DNA of 46,750 bases from Bifiguratus adelaidae (GCA_002261195.1 MVBO01000114.1:1-46750), one strand, 5' to 3'. Counted from the stretch's first letter, positions 19,681 to 31,349 are shown. Notes: generated from the letters alone by a model not told the origin. Translations and numbers: made by a program.

Positions 19681-22376
19681 ATGACCACAGAACGCGACGA
19701 GCCCGTCGAATCCAAGGTATATCAAGTACCTGCCCGTCTCTTGGACCCTTCTCAGTGCCCTACACCATGGGTGAACTCTTGGGAAAAGTATCAGACCATG
19801 TGGAAGAGGAGTATCGGAGATGATGCTGAAAACTTTTGGGCAGAGGTACGTTAGGAGCGGGGATTTTCGGGAGTGAGCTAGGGCATCGGCGTTGATGAGG
19901 GATGCTCTTTGCCGTCTATGCAGCTAGTGCTTGACGCCAGCAAGGTGTCTGCATCATGCACGCGTTTCAGCGGGCCTCTTTTCACTGCGTCGATGTTTGT
20001 TGGGGGAGCGCGTAGCATACTCCGACGTGACTGCGTGTTCCTTTAGCCCATTGGCGGGTCAATGTAGATCCTGAAGACGTTGGTTGCTTGCCATGGCAAC
20101 GTCGGCAACGTCGGCAACATGCACATGCAAGAATGGCATCAGTGGTGTCCGGCTAAGACAAAAACATGTTACTGACGCGTGGTTTTCCCTTTATAGATGG
20201 CCCGCGAGCTCTTGACCTGGCACAAGGACTTCCAAACTGTCCGCTATGGATCCTTTGAGCATGGAGATATTGCGTGGTTCTTGGAAGGCGAGCTCAATGC
20301 TTCCTACAACTGTGTCGACCGTCATGCTTTGAAGAATCCTGACAAGGTAAGCATCAATTTATGCGAGACGGAGATGGTGAGGCGCCATCGGGCGCCGGAG
20401 GGGGGTTCCGGGGGGCAGGATATGCATTCGGCTTTATGCGTATCTCATGTCACCAAGATGCTGAGTCCGCTAATGACCGAACATCATGTTGTCAAGGTGG
20501 GCTCTGCGGGGACACTGGCGTTTCTCGCGCGTTTTGCGATTTTTCTGTAGAATCAGACGAGATGTGGGAATTTCCTTTTTAGGGTTGGGTTAGTTGAGGC
20601 ACTCGCGCTCACCGCCTTTCGGTCTGTCCAATATAGATTGCTGTCATCTTCGAAGGCGATGAACCAGGAACGCACGTCCATATTACCTACGCTACTTTGC
20701 TCCGACAAGTCTGCAAACTTGCCAATGTGCTCAAGTCTAAGGGCATCAAGAAAGGTGACAATGTTGCCATCTACATGCCAATGATTCCGGAAGCTGTTGT
20801 TTCATTTTTGGCCTGTGCACGTATTGGTGCCGTTCACTCCGTTGTCTTTGCTGGCTTCTCTGCCGAGAGTTTACGTGACCGTATTTTGGACTGCAGTGCC
20901 AAGCTTGTCATTACTGCTGATGAAGGCCGCCGGGGTGGACGTACTATCAACACCAAGCGCATTGTTGACGACGCGGTGAAGAGCTGCCCCACTGTTCAAA
21001 CAGTCATTGTCACCCAGCGCACTGGTAGCAAAGTCCCATGGACCGAGGGGCGCGACGTCTGGTTCCATGAGGAGATGGCCAAGGCACGTCCCTACTGTGC
21101 TCCTGAGCGCATGAATGCTGAAGATCCCCTTTACCTCCTGTATACTTCTGGATCAACTGGAAGACCTAAGGGTGTCGTTCACACTACCGGTGGTTATCTT
21201 CTCGGCGCTTCTGCCACTGTCAAGTACATTTTCGATTATCATGAGAACGATATCTTTGCTTGCATGGCTGACATTGGATGGGTCACTGGTCACTCCTACA
21301 TTATCTATGGCCCTCTTACGCTTGGTGCCACCACTCTTCTTTTCGAATCGACGCCGACCTATCCTAATCCCGCGCGTTTCTGGGAAGGCATTGCTAAGCA
21401 TAAGATTACGCAGTTCTACACCGCTCCCACCGCTATCCGTGCACTTCGAAGACTCGGTGATTCCTGGCTTGCCGACCATGATTTGTCGTCTCTTCGTGTT
21501 ATTGGCTCTGTGGGCGAACCCATCAACCCTGAGGCTTGGGAATGGTACAATGAAAACGTTGGCAAGGGCCGCTGTGCGGTTGTCGACACGTACTGGCAAA
21601 CCGAGACCGGCTCCATCATCATCACACCCTTGCCTGGCGTCACTGCTACCAAGCCCGGAAGTGCTACCTTCCCCTTCTTTGGTATCGACCCTGTGATCCT
21701 GGAGCCCACTACCGGAAAGGAGATGGAGGGCAACAGTGTCACCGGTGTGTTAGCCATCAGAAAGCCATGGCCCTCTATGGCCCGTACCGTTTACGGGGAC
21801 CACCACCGTTTCCTCGACACATACATGAAGCCATATCCTGGCTACTACTTTACAGGCGATGGTGCTAGCCGCGATCAAGACGGTTATTACTGGATTCGAG
21901 GACGGGTTGATGATGTTATCAACGTTTCAGGACATCGTCTCTCCACTGCCGAAATCGAATCGGCTCTCATTCTTCACCACCACGTTGCTGAAGCCGCCGT
22001 CATTGGTGGACAAGATGAGCTTACCGGACAGTGTATTCATGCCTTCGTCCTCACCAAGCCGGAGGCTGACAGTGGAGATGATGCCTCTTTGGAAAAGGAG
22101 TTGGCTCTCCAAGTCCGCAAGGTCATTGGACCTTTTGCTACTCCCAAGCGCATCTACATTGTCGCCGATCTGCCCAAGACCCGAAGTGGAAAGATTATGC
22201 GTCGTGTCTTGCGAAAGATTGTCAATGGTGAAGCTGATCAATTGGGCGATACGAGCACCTTGGCTGACCCTAGGTGAGTTGTCCGTCACCTCTGTTTTGT
22301 TGCCGCTTTGACTAATTCGTTTCATTTTAGCATTGTGCCGGCTTTGATTGAGAAAGTGCAGCCCTCCAACGCCTAA
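19681..22376 (+). CDS. ACS1: Acetyl-CoA synthetase
   Basis: A 665-aa AMP-forming acetate:CoA ligase that makes cytosolic or nuclear acetyl-CoA from acetate. Exons: 19681-19845, 20197-20346, 20637-22273, 22331-22376. N-terminal ACS motifs include DAENFWAE and [11 protein letters not shown], then GGELNAS-like sequence ([16 protein letters not shown]). Core adenylation motifs: [20 protein letters not shown] (P-loop), DTYWQTETG (A5), [20 protein letters not shown] (A7/A8) and [15 protein letters not shown]. The C-terminus has [16 protein letters not shown], whose Lys is the acylation-controlled catalytic residue. Length matches the family. The first two introns are 351 and 290 nt, five to seven times the local norm; the third is 57 nt. 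The second exon's start at an ATG is coincidental, because the upstream exon joins in phase ([12 protein letters not shown]). Confidence 0.97.
20088..20118. repeat. Palindrome and 9-bp tandem repeat in ACS intron 1
   Basis: The perfect palindrome TTGCCATGGCAA (20088-20099) runs into GGCAAC followed by two copies of GTCGGCAAC (20101-20118). It lies in the long first intron. Confidence 0.7.
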
Positions 22377-22777
22377 GTCTCTTCCCTAGAAAACGTACGT
22401 GGGTAAAGCACCTGGAGTATAGGGCTTTTCCACCTTACTGTGACAGTGGACAAGGTGTCGTCAGCCCTGTTCCATGGTCTCTTTCGTTTCCTCCGGACGT
22501 CGTATGCATTTGTCGGTCATTCTTGTATGTTTCTCCGGCTCATGTCTATATACGTTTCTGTTTACAATAATCAGATATATATGATATTCAAAGCTTTGAT
22601 GGCGTAATGTCTTCATTGCATAATCATTAGAATACGTATACATTTGCCCTAGGGAACTGAAACAGATCAGAGAGGATAACATGCCATAGGATAAAAATAA
22701 GAACTAAAAGTGTGAACGCAACGGATCCATGAGATTGTCATTTTGAGGTCACGATCAACGTGCCATTGACATCCAGC
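22377..22777. other. Convergent 3' region
   Basis: About 400 bp between the ACS stop and the stop of the minus-strand neighbour. AT-rich runs fit two 3' untranslated regions. No gene is seen. Confidence 0.5.
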
Positions 22778-23584
22778 TTAAGCCTCCACACTGGTATCCT
22801 TGGGAGGCACATTAATTGGGTTCACGGCCATGGTAGGTTCATATTGGCCACCGTTCGCATTGGAAATGGAACCAAGCTCATCCGCCCCATTGTCCTCGCC
22901 GGATGCGCGTCCAACGGCAAGGTCATCGGTGGGAGCGACTAATGACTCAGACTCATCAATATGGCTGCCGCTCCGTTGGGTATATCGGGACTTACCACCC
23001 GCTTTCGGGCCGCCTTGGGGACTGCCGTTGGCAGACGCAGCTGCAGCCGCTACCGATTGAGGACCTTGGACGATAGGAATACCGGTGCTTTGTGACCATT
23101 CGCGTTGACGACGACGACCTTCTTCAAACATTTCGAACCAGTTCTTTGGGATCTCGGAGCGAATAAGGTCGCTCCAGGTCAGCAGAGGTGGGTTACCGCT
23201 TCCATCGAACGCTTCGTGAGCGATAAAGTCCCCCGGAAGGTAGCTGAAGCCCATGTGAGTCGAGCGCGACGTGTACAAAACCCAGTCTGCTACTTACCGA
23301 GCTTCCGACCAGCGCATAGGCGAGTGTTCGTCTCTCAACATGGAGAAACAGCACATGTCATCATTCCAACCTTCGAAAAGTGCCAGCTTGGGTTGATTGA
23401 TTTTGATGAGATACAAACTGCCTTGCATCAAGTCTTCAGGAAACAAGCCTTCATTGATGGTCGGGTACCCGGGATTTCTGCGCTGCGGTGAACTAGGCAG
23501 TTCGTTCGCGTTGAACCTGCGCGAGTTAAATGCATTCTTGACAGGCTTAAGCGAAAAGCGCGCTTGGTTAGGACTGTTGGGCAT
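22778..23584 (-). CDS. Conserved-looking protein of unknown function
   Basis: A 250-aa protein in two exons (23584-23298 and 23243-22778). The central part looks like a compact domain (SLYLIKINQPKLALFEGWND, CCFSMLRDEHSPMRWSEARY, LPGDFIAHEAFDGSG, SDLIRSEIPKNWFEMFEEGR). It has many aromatic and charged residues and no membrane segment or signal peptide. The last 100 residues are low-complexity (Ala, Ser, Gly, Asp) and probably disordered. The N-terminus is basic (ARFSLKPVKNAFNSRRF). I do not recognise the family. The intron is 54 nt with a good donor. A 16-nt AG/CT run (23609-23624) in the leader is common in fungal promoters. The gene is probably real, given the uniform domain composition across the splice junction. 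Confidence 0.75.
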
Positions 23585-23724
23585 GTTTATGTAAAGAGTG
23601 GATGCAAAAGAGAGAGAGAGAGAGCGGAGACCAAGAAGGACCCTAGCCAAGACTGAAAAGGTCTAGCAATGACATTGTCGTGTAACATTGAAACGCTGAT
23701 CATGTTCTCTGCTATTTACAGACT

Positions 23725-25398
23725 CTACAGTGAAGGATTGGCATTCTTGACGAGTGCCTGAAAATACGCATCGAACCAGGTTCCAGCTTCCGGTGCTACC
23801 GATGGCGTCAGATGGGAATTCAATAAATGGCATTTCGATATTTACCTGGTTGCGCGGCATCCGATTGACCGCAATGAAAGTCATAGCGAGCGGCAGATGA
23901 ATTGCTCGTACCATCACTCTCACCACCTGGCTTCACCCACAAGAAAGCATCCACGTTGGCTACACCGGTGTTGGTGGTGGGACGACTAAGTGATGGTGAG
24001 TGTGACATACGTCATAGCTGCGCAATTACATACACGCCAAAACCGGCTCCTTTGACGTTACACCAATCTCCCCAGGCTTGTCGTATGCCTTGCACGCCAT
24101 TACGGCCAGTGTCAGTCACGAAATTCGCCGGCACGTTGAGCGCCTGTAAGTGAGGGGTCAAGGCCGCTATGTATGACTCTTCGTCTGGTGTTGATGATCC
24201 CTGAGTGATCGGGTCGGGTGTGGCCGCATGGAAGGCGTTGTAGTTGGCGACATTGGTGGAGAAACCGCGAATGGTTGCTGGAGCAGCAGATTGAAGGACT
24301 TGGGAGAACAAGGTGGCTGCTGGCTGAAGATTGGCTGGCCATCCGAGCCATCCTGCGTGGGCGGCATCAAGATACAATGCAACATTGGGGAACTGCAGCT
24401 GTTGGATAGCGTAAGCGATGCCGGCCTTGTAGGTGTTCGCGGCTGCACTGCATTTCGGCCTGATAGCGGAAAGCGTGAGAAGGATACACAGAAGACGCAA
24501 AGACTTACACATTCAGATTGGTGACGAGATTGCCCAAACTATCAGGCTCAATGATGCAGATGATGCGGTTATCCGGATGAGCTGCAAAGGCAGCGTGGAA
24601 TCCATCAATGTACGCCTTGTAATGGGTCAAACCATCATTGGCAACCGTAAATTCGCCGTTGGAAGCAGCAGCCGCACAATCGCGATCAGGCAAATCATAA
24701 ACGACAAAAGTCACGGCTTGGATCTGTCCAGTCGACTTTTGGAGCGCTAACGCGTCATCCAAATAGGTGGTGATGTTTGGAATCTTGGCTGCGACATCGA
24801 TCCAGATGGCGGTTCCGACGGACTGCACCTGGGCCGCTTTTGCAGCGTCGGCTGAATCACCAGCGGCCTTGAAGCTGTTGATCTGTTCATTGAGGATCAA
24901 GTTAGCCATCGACATCTATTCGCCATTGTGCTATACTCACCGAGGTAGTGATTTCGCTGGCGTAATAGGGAGTAGCATAGAATTGGGCTCCCAGGTAAGG
25001 GTTCCTGTCATTGCCTGTGCCACTGCTCGGAGTTGAGGTAGGAGACGTCGACGTGCTGGTCGTCGACGTTAGAGTCGTTGACGCGGAACTCGATGTAGTC
25101 GAGGAGCTACTCCTTGTGGTGGTCGAAGTCTGAGAGCTTGATGACGAACTGGAACCAGTGCCGGGAAGGCATTGGGAATAATCTGTACTGAATTAGTAGT
25201 CTTCACTCCATTTGCGACAGATTGGTACGTACAGATATTGTTGCCCTGTTGTTGGCACGTCCAGCCGGCTGGACAACAGGTAGGGCCGGTCCAACCTACA
25301 CCGCCGCATTGGCCATATTTCGCGCTACAAGTCTGTGCCTGCACGATAGCAAGCGGTAAGATGGCTGCACTCAGGAGAGTAATAGAAAGCTGCTTCAT
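23725..25398 (-). CDS. GH6 cellobiohydrolase with N-terminal CBM1
   Basis: A secreted 472-aa cellulase (CBHII/Cel6 type) that releases cellobiose from the non-reducing ends of cellulose. Exons: 25398-25233, 25182-24941, 24882-24509, 24459-24034, 23985-23846, 23795-23725. Order: signal peptide (LSITLLSAAILPLAIVQAQ), CBM1 (KYGQCGGVGWTGPTCCPAGW then IYYSQCLPG with the binding Tyr/Trp face), Ser/Thr-rich linker, GH6 domain. Catalytic elements: VVYDLPDRDCAAAASNGEF carries the Asp equivalent to T. reesei D175, and CIIEPDSLGNLVTN the acid equivalent to D221. LYLDAAHAGWLGWPAN and VKPGGESDGTS are further GH6 signatures. The 58-nt intron after ...YYASEITTS contains a good CTAAC branch site. TATAAA lies 70 bp upstream of the ATG. 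This suggests a plant-litter decay or plant-contact lifestyle. Confidence 0.95.
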
Positions 25399-25988
25399 TG
25401 TACTGAATACTTTTGGTCAACGTATCCGTAATGGTCAAGGCCTTTCCTGCTTGAAAGCAGGTCGCATTTATAGATCTAGCGGCATCGCACCCGCCGATCA
25501 CCATTCTGACCCTTCTGCACACGGGTCCATTACACCTGCGGAAAGGGTGCCAATTGACGGATGTCTCCTCGAGAACGGGAAAAAGGTACAAGGTCCTTGA
25601 ATCCGCCTAACTGGGTCAATGCCTCCGCTTTTCACCCTTACTGGACCCTTTGAGCACTATTCCGCGGCATCCAAGTTCAAGGCGGGGTAAGTTGTGCGCC
25701 AGCAAAAGGATGCATGGGAATGTGCGGAACAGGCGGTGGCATGTTTGTCATTTGACTCGGACCTTGTGGTTACACCGCGAGCAAGGGTAAAATGTCAGGG
25801 CCAGGAATTGAGTGGCATGCCCGCGAGCTTTGTTCCTTGAGGGATTGAATAGTCCTGGTAAATCCGGAAATCCAATAACCTGGCGTACATTGTAGTGGCC
25901 ATGTCCTACTACGAATTTATACGTTTACTTTGCATGTACAATGTTAATGCTGCAAGAGGCTTTACAATATGTCTTGCCTCGTTCAGCC
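25399..25988. other. Gap upstream of GH6 gene
   Basis: 590 bp between the cellulase start and the GEP3 stop. It holds the TATA and hairpin listed separately and one GCGGGG (about 25681-25687) matching the CreA consensus. No gene is seen. Confidence 0.45.
25446..25473 (-). promoter_or_regulatory. TATA box and leader hairpin of GH6 gene
   Basis: TATAAA on the minus strand is at 25473-25468. The inverted repeat CCTGCTT-GA-AAGCAGG (25446-25461) follows it, about 48-63 nt before the ATG, and could form a hairpin in the mRNA leader. Confidence 0.5.
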
Positions 25989-27710
25989 TTACAGTTTAGT
26001 GAGTTTCTTGCCTTTAGCCGAGAATTCAAAGGGCAATAATGCTGGCTCTCTTTTCCACACCAAGCCTTCATCCCCTCCCGGACTCCAGACCGTTAATTTC
26101 AGCTTCCCCGCAATTCCCGCAAATCCTATCCAGCCGGCCCCAGAGAGAGCCAAGTCAAATTGCGCCACCGGGGACCCATCTCCGTGAGCCTGTATGTAAT
26201 TCGGCAACGGTTGTAAAGTGGGGAGTTGTGCGACATTTAGTATATTGAGTGTCTTGGGGTCATGTGTTGGATGCGATGTGTCAGTGGATATCTTGCAGGT
26301 GGTGACAATGTGCGGAGATATAGCGGAACAAACTGTTGCAATGATTGGTTTCTCTGCTTCAACGACATCTATTCGGGCGAATGGTCCGAGAAAAATCGTT
26401 TTGCCTGAAACAGACATCAGGGTGTTTCAAGTCTTCTTTCGCATTGAGCAAGGTGCCTTACCTTCAGGTAAGCGGTAATTCAAAGGTTTGACTCTTTGTT
26501 TGGGTAGTATCGTATCAAGTAACTCCGGCCGCAGAAAGTGAATCGCCTGCTGTTGATTGACGATACCAGGTGTGTCAATGATATCACGAGGTTTATCATC
26601 TACCGGTCCAAGGAGGTTTTCAAATACCGAGAGCGGAACTGAGATCTTGCCGATAGTTGTGCCTGGTACCTTGGAGCTCGTCACTTTTAGATGGCTGGAC
26701 TCTTTGGTCTTGTTTAGGAGAGCATTGAGGACCTGGGATTTGCCAACGTTGGTGTATCCGACCATGTAAATGTCATCTTTTGCATCGCGAAGTTCACGGA
26801 TCGTGTTGATGAGCTCGAAGATTCCATAGCCTTTCTTTGCGCTTACGAGACATATATTTTTGAATGTCGGCAGGCCCAATTGCTTGCATTGTTCCCTTAC
26901 CCACTTCTGAACACGCGCAGAATGTCTGTCTGGATTGGGAAGAACGTCTACCTTGTTTACTACCAGCACTATCGGTCGATGGGATCCAATGATTTGTTGG
27001 ACATTGCGTACAAGGGAGAACGGAAAGTCGTAAATGTCGACTACCAATAGCACAATTCCGTTCTGCTCCTTCCGCATCTTTGCAAATATTTGATGGTCCG
27101 TTATCAAATTCGATTGCGCCGGCGCTATTTCATGATTCTGGTGCAAAAGATTGTGACATCGAAGACACAGGGTGCGGGAGACTCTAGTGGTGGCGGAGTC
27201 AGTCTCGTCGGACAGATTGCGTATTTCGCTGTTTCTCGGTATCGCATCGTTCAGAAGGAGAGATTGGACGTCTGCATCCAAATGGCGGACCAGTAGCTCC
27301 GCATCTCGTTCGCTCAGTTGCTTGGACGTTGTTTGGATGCCAGGACGTGACATTCGCGCTCGAAAACTGTGACCTTGCGACAGATATCCTGGCCGTTCTT
27401 TGTCGACTGCTTGAAACGGCGCGCCGCACCCCGGGCACCGGGCCGTGGCAGGGGCCCGCGCTGAACTAGCTGTTCTCCTGATAATCGCACCGAGCGGTGC
27501 TCGACGTGTTTCGCGAAGTCCGGTCAGCAGATCGTTTGCACGGTGAGACAAGACGACCTTTCTAAACTCGTAACCTGATCTCGACGCTCTTACAACACTC
27601 GAGTGTAGTTGCCGGCTGCCATGTCCCTTCCTGGAGTGTATAGATGTAGCTATAGAGTCATTGTATGCAACTTGTCTGAATCTTGGCCATGCCAACCGTC
27701 TTGCTATCAT
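25989..27710 (-). CDS. GEP3: Mitochondrial circularly permuted GTPase (GEP3/YqeH-like)
   Basis: A 554-aa YqeH/NOA1-class GTPase in two exons (27710-26462 and 26404-25989), needed in the family for small-subunit mitoribosome assembly. The Arg-rich N-terminus (MIARRLAWPRFRQVAYNDS) fits a mitochondrial targeting peptide. A zinc-finger pair CPGC...CLRCHNLLH comes next. The G motifs are permuted: G4 VVNKVD, G5 VSAKKGYG, then G1 GYTNVGKSQVLNALLN, G2 within PGTTIG, and G3 IIDTPGIV. The C-terminal domain continues in exon 2 after a 57-nt intron (YRLPEG joined to KTIFLGPFARID). The upstream frame is open but starts without ATG, so the ATG at 27710 was chosen. Only 107 bp separates its start from the stop of the next chitinase gene on the same strand. 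Confidence 0.92.
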
Positions 27711-27817
27711 CCAAAAGCCTTCACAATATGTCACCGAAATGGAAAACCCTCCGGCCAACAAGGCATTCAAAGAGCTTTCTCGTCTTATTTATTCCATGAT
27801 ACGACCGAATTGACAGC

Positions 27818-30233
27818 TCATGCAGGATAACCGCAAGTAATAGAGCTACCTGACTGAATGCAAACCGTTCCGGTTCCACATGTACCGCTCACCCACGCGC
27901 CATTGTTACAAATCTGATAATTGGCGGACGAACCTGAGGCTGTGCAGATGTATTGTCCCTGATTGCTTGCTGTACATGCGGTGGACGTGGAAGTGGGAGA
28001 AGCACTTGTTGTGGTCTTGGTGGTGGTCGTGGATGTCTGTGAGGTTGTCGTAGTTGTGGTAGACTTTGTAGTCGAAGCGCTTGAGGTGGTACTGGTAATC
28101 GACGCTGTTGAGCTGGCTCCACATGGGCCATTATCTTTCCAAACGCCTTGTGAGCCACCGGGAGTATCACCTTGAGTCCACCATTGGGCAGTCCAAAGAT
28201 GACCGCCATAAGACACCTTTGTGTAGGGAACATCAGATAAAGTATTCAAACTTCCTGAAGATGATTGACCCTCACCTGAGCACCACCGTTGTAGACCGTA
28301 GCCGAATTCCATGCTGCCACACTACAAGCGCCGCTCGAAGTTTGCAGGGGTGGTGAGGTAGAGGTCGAAGACTGCAAAGATGTGTTGGCTGGGATCAATG
28401 TTCAACAAAACATCCTACCTTGGAAGTAGTTGTCGTCGTTGTGGTGCTGCTTGAACCGCCCGAACTAGCGCTGCCAATGCAATTGGACCCGGCGGGAACT
28501 TGGGAAACGCGGTTCAACACGGGTAACAGTTCTCCATTATCTTGCGAAATCTCCCAGAGCATCATTCCCTTCAGACTCATGCATCCAGCATAATTGACTT
28601 TGACTTGCAAGGATTGAGGGTCATCATATCTTGTAATGGGATGTTAGTAAGCGCGAACAGGACAGCTTGGACCAACGTACGAAAGGAAGGTATTGGTACT
28701 GGATTGGAATAACCAAGGTGTTTGCGTAATTGGATCGAACTGGCGTATCCAACCTGAAGCCGCATTGGTATCACTAGTCAAGTATTGGCTGCGGATTTGG
28801 GACCAAGTGTATGTTCCTCCAAGGCCATCTCCGTTGCAATTGAGTGCGGTGCTTCCACCTTTGACAGGAACCCATCTACAAGACGAACGAATTAAGCCAA
28901 ACGAGCTGCCAGACACGCCACGAACTGGACGTTAAAGTACATACACATCCGAAGGGGCATTATTAGCCTGCACAGAAAATTCAGCGACATTGACAATACA
29001 CTGTTCTGAAAACCTACCATTGAGGAGACTGAAGTCATGTAGTGACCATAGAAAGCTGGGAGCAATAAGAACAGAATGAGCGTTCCAAGGTTTGGCTGCA
29101 CAAGATCAAACCAGGTCCGTACCTGTGCCGACAGTCATCTTATTATAAGGCATGCCAGCACTATGCCATTGTGTTATGGCCTTGTCAACGCTCATGTCGG
29201 CTGGGAAGTATCCTTGGCCACCTGTAAGGGGTGAGTTGACACTGCAGAGGCATGCGCATCAGTACACATCAAACGTATGACAGGGCCGATTATTACCCTG
29301 TGGTGGTTCCCCAAATGCCATTGAGCTAGAAAAGTATCCTTTTAATCGGGATCCCGCTAAGGCCATTTTTTCGCACTGCCTTACATCGTATGTCATAATG
29401 TTGATCCAGTCAAAGGCGTTGGCGAACCCGCTGACATCAGCGCTTGGATTTCCGGACGCGTCAGCGAAAGGTAGTGTAAACGTAGCAGCCGTGATAGTCT
29501 TGCTCGTGCCTAAGGCAGAACGAAGCTGTTGAAGGAAAAGAAGGTAGTTTGCTGTATCAGCCGATGACACTTGGTTTCCACAATTGCCCGCCTGCCCTGG
29601 ATATTCCCAGCTGAAATCAAAGTGTTAGTGTCTTCCAAATCACGATATCCCGGCTACCTACTCAAAATCAACACCATCCAAGGAGTAGGTATTCACGAGA
29701 TTGACCACAGCGTTCACAAGGTTGGTACGGCTTGTCGATGTAGCCACCGCGGGGGAGAAGTATCCTGAGCCACCCCAACCGCCGATCGATCTATGGGAAT
29801 TTAGGGTTTAAGATAAAGGAGTCGCGCCCACTTCACCTACAAAGTGGCTTTCGTGTTAGCTGCATGAGCGGCGCTGACCATCGAAGACAGCTGACTCGGT
29901 GTGTTTGGCAACAAGGAGCTATCAATAACCGAGAACGCTGATCGAGGTTCCATTAGCTACAATACGCTGCAAGGCACGCGCCCAAGTTACCATATTGCAA
30001 GTGAGTAATCGAGCTAAAATCGACTGAAGAAGGCGAATAGCCGGTCCAGTCGGCCCAGTAAGCTGTGGTGTATACCTGTAAGGCATGATCAAGAGCATTT
30101 CCCTTTTAAGGGAAGAGATTTTCCACTTACCGACGACCACTTTGCCGTCAGAGCCAACAAGCCTAGCCTGGACATTCGACGCGATCTGGAGAGCAAATAA
30201 AGATGCGACAGCAGCTATCGATTGGACGCGCAT
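27818..30233 (-). CDS. Modular GH18 chitinase with CBM5 and CBM19-like modules
   Basis: A secreted 578-aa endochitinase in 13 exons: 30233-30131, 30062-29991, 29937-29841, 29790-29662, 29610-29385, 29325-29297, 29241-29123, 29055-29018, 28967-28945, 28875-28681, 28629-28419, 28371-28276 and 28216-27818. Signal peptide SIAAVASLFALQIASNVQA; GH18 barrel with SIGGWGGSGYFSPAV and the catalytic DxxDxDxE in SLDGVDFDWEYPG; substrate-groove NIMTYD and WEISQDNGELL. A first Ser/Thr linker leads to a CBM5-type module (CSVAAWNSATVYNGGAQVSY, LWTAQWWTQGDTPGG). A second linker leads to a six-Cys module (CTASNQGQYIC ... CNNGAWVSGTCGTGTVC) resembling CBM19 of yeast Cts1. Two acceptors were chosen downstream of nearer AGs because only they keep the barrel frame. 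A minus-strand TATAAA lies at 30277-30272. Role: chitin degradation or wall remodelling. Confidence 0.92.
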
Positions 30234-30271
30234 GTTGAGCCTTGCAGATGCTTCGCATTCACAGGGTTACC

Positions 30272-30277
30272 TTTATA
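30272..30277 (-). promoter_or_regulatory. TATA box of modular chitinase
   Basis: TATAAA on the minus strand, 39 bp upstream of the chosen ATG at 30233. Confidence 0.55.
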
Positions 30278-31023
30278 ACGATAGTCTGATGACAAATGTA
30301 ACACAAAGGGCTCTGAGGCCACGCCTCGGAAACGATCATGTGCTCCAGCAATCGAGATGGATATTCCACTTTAGAGCGGGGTGATGTTTCAGACGCTTCA
30401 GGCCTCCTATATCACTGAATATTGGAATGCTTCAGTCACAAAGTGGTGGGACGTTGGAAGGTGGATTTTTTGGAAAACATGCTGGACATAAGATTTGTGC
30501 TTTCTCAACACAGGCTAACTGCGACTAAAGAATCATTGTCCTTGTAGCTGAGACAACTTGAGAATGTTCTCTTACGAGGCGTTAGGAGGCTATTTGAAGT
30601 ATGAACCTCACTGTTTACATAAGTCAAACAGCGGATACAGACATCGATTTCCTGGTGATCAACCTCATCGTGTCTCGTTCGGTCGTTGTCAACTCGGTCC
30701 GCTCAGGAACAACTACATTCACTTGACGTGCATCCCCCGTGCGAGGCAAGCCTCTTATTGTTCGCCGCACCCATTCTTGTATATTGAGCAGCCAGGCATT
30801 GAGTCCGAGAGTGCTCAAGTAAAACCGACTATCGATTGCTGAGTAGATGAATCAATGTGTCAAGCAGCTTATTGCGGAATGAGGCGACCAAGACGACACC
30901 CTGACTTGCACAAGCTTGGGCGCACACAAAGAGGTTACGCGTCAGCTGCCTTTTAGGGAAGTGGCTATGCCTGAGCGTAATTATGTAGACGATGACGCGG
31001 ACGGCAAGCAACGGCGCGGATAC

Positions 31024-31046
31024 AGCTAGCCGAAGCTAGGCTAGCT
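31024..31046. repeat. Perfect hairpin AGCTAGCC/GGCTAGCT
   Basis: Eight-bp arms at 31024-31031 and 31039-31046 with a 7-nt loop. It sits in the intergenic region about 360 bp before the NmrA-like gene. Confidence 0.7.
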
Positions 31047-31349
31047 ACCTCAATGCAGAGGCCGTTTAGGCGGATGCTGCTAGAACAAACGCTATCAGGC
31101 GCTAGATTCCATTGCCTATCGGGCGTGTAGACGTCATCACTACGGTAGATCTAAGGTACCTTGATTGTACTGCAAATACCCATAATCAAAGCATGCTTAA
31201 GGACAAAATATCTTCCGCACCGTGCATTACGTGGACTTTGCACGGTTGAATCCGCTGGACGGAGCACGCAGTATCGTCGAATTCCCAAAATTGGCGAATT
31301 CGTCACCATGTCGGGGGATTGGCTGGGCAACAGAAGACCGAGAACAATG

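Noticed and set aside
21115-22325. Several 110-190-codon open frames overlapping acetyl-CoA synthetase on both strands
   Set aside because: They are shadows of a strongly codon-biased conserved gene.
24883-24940. A 25-nt intron in the cellulase ending at GAATAG
   Set aside because: It is too short to splice. The longer intron has a CTAAC branch site and gives the usual GH6 spacing.
29938-30130. Apparent frame errors in the modular chitinase near its first two introns
   Set aside because: Downstream acceptors (CACCACAG and GATCAG) restore the GH18 frame, giving VVVAYWADWTGYSP and LQYAFSVIDSSLL.
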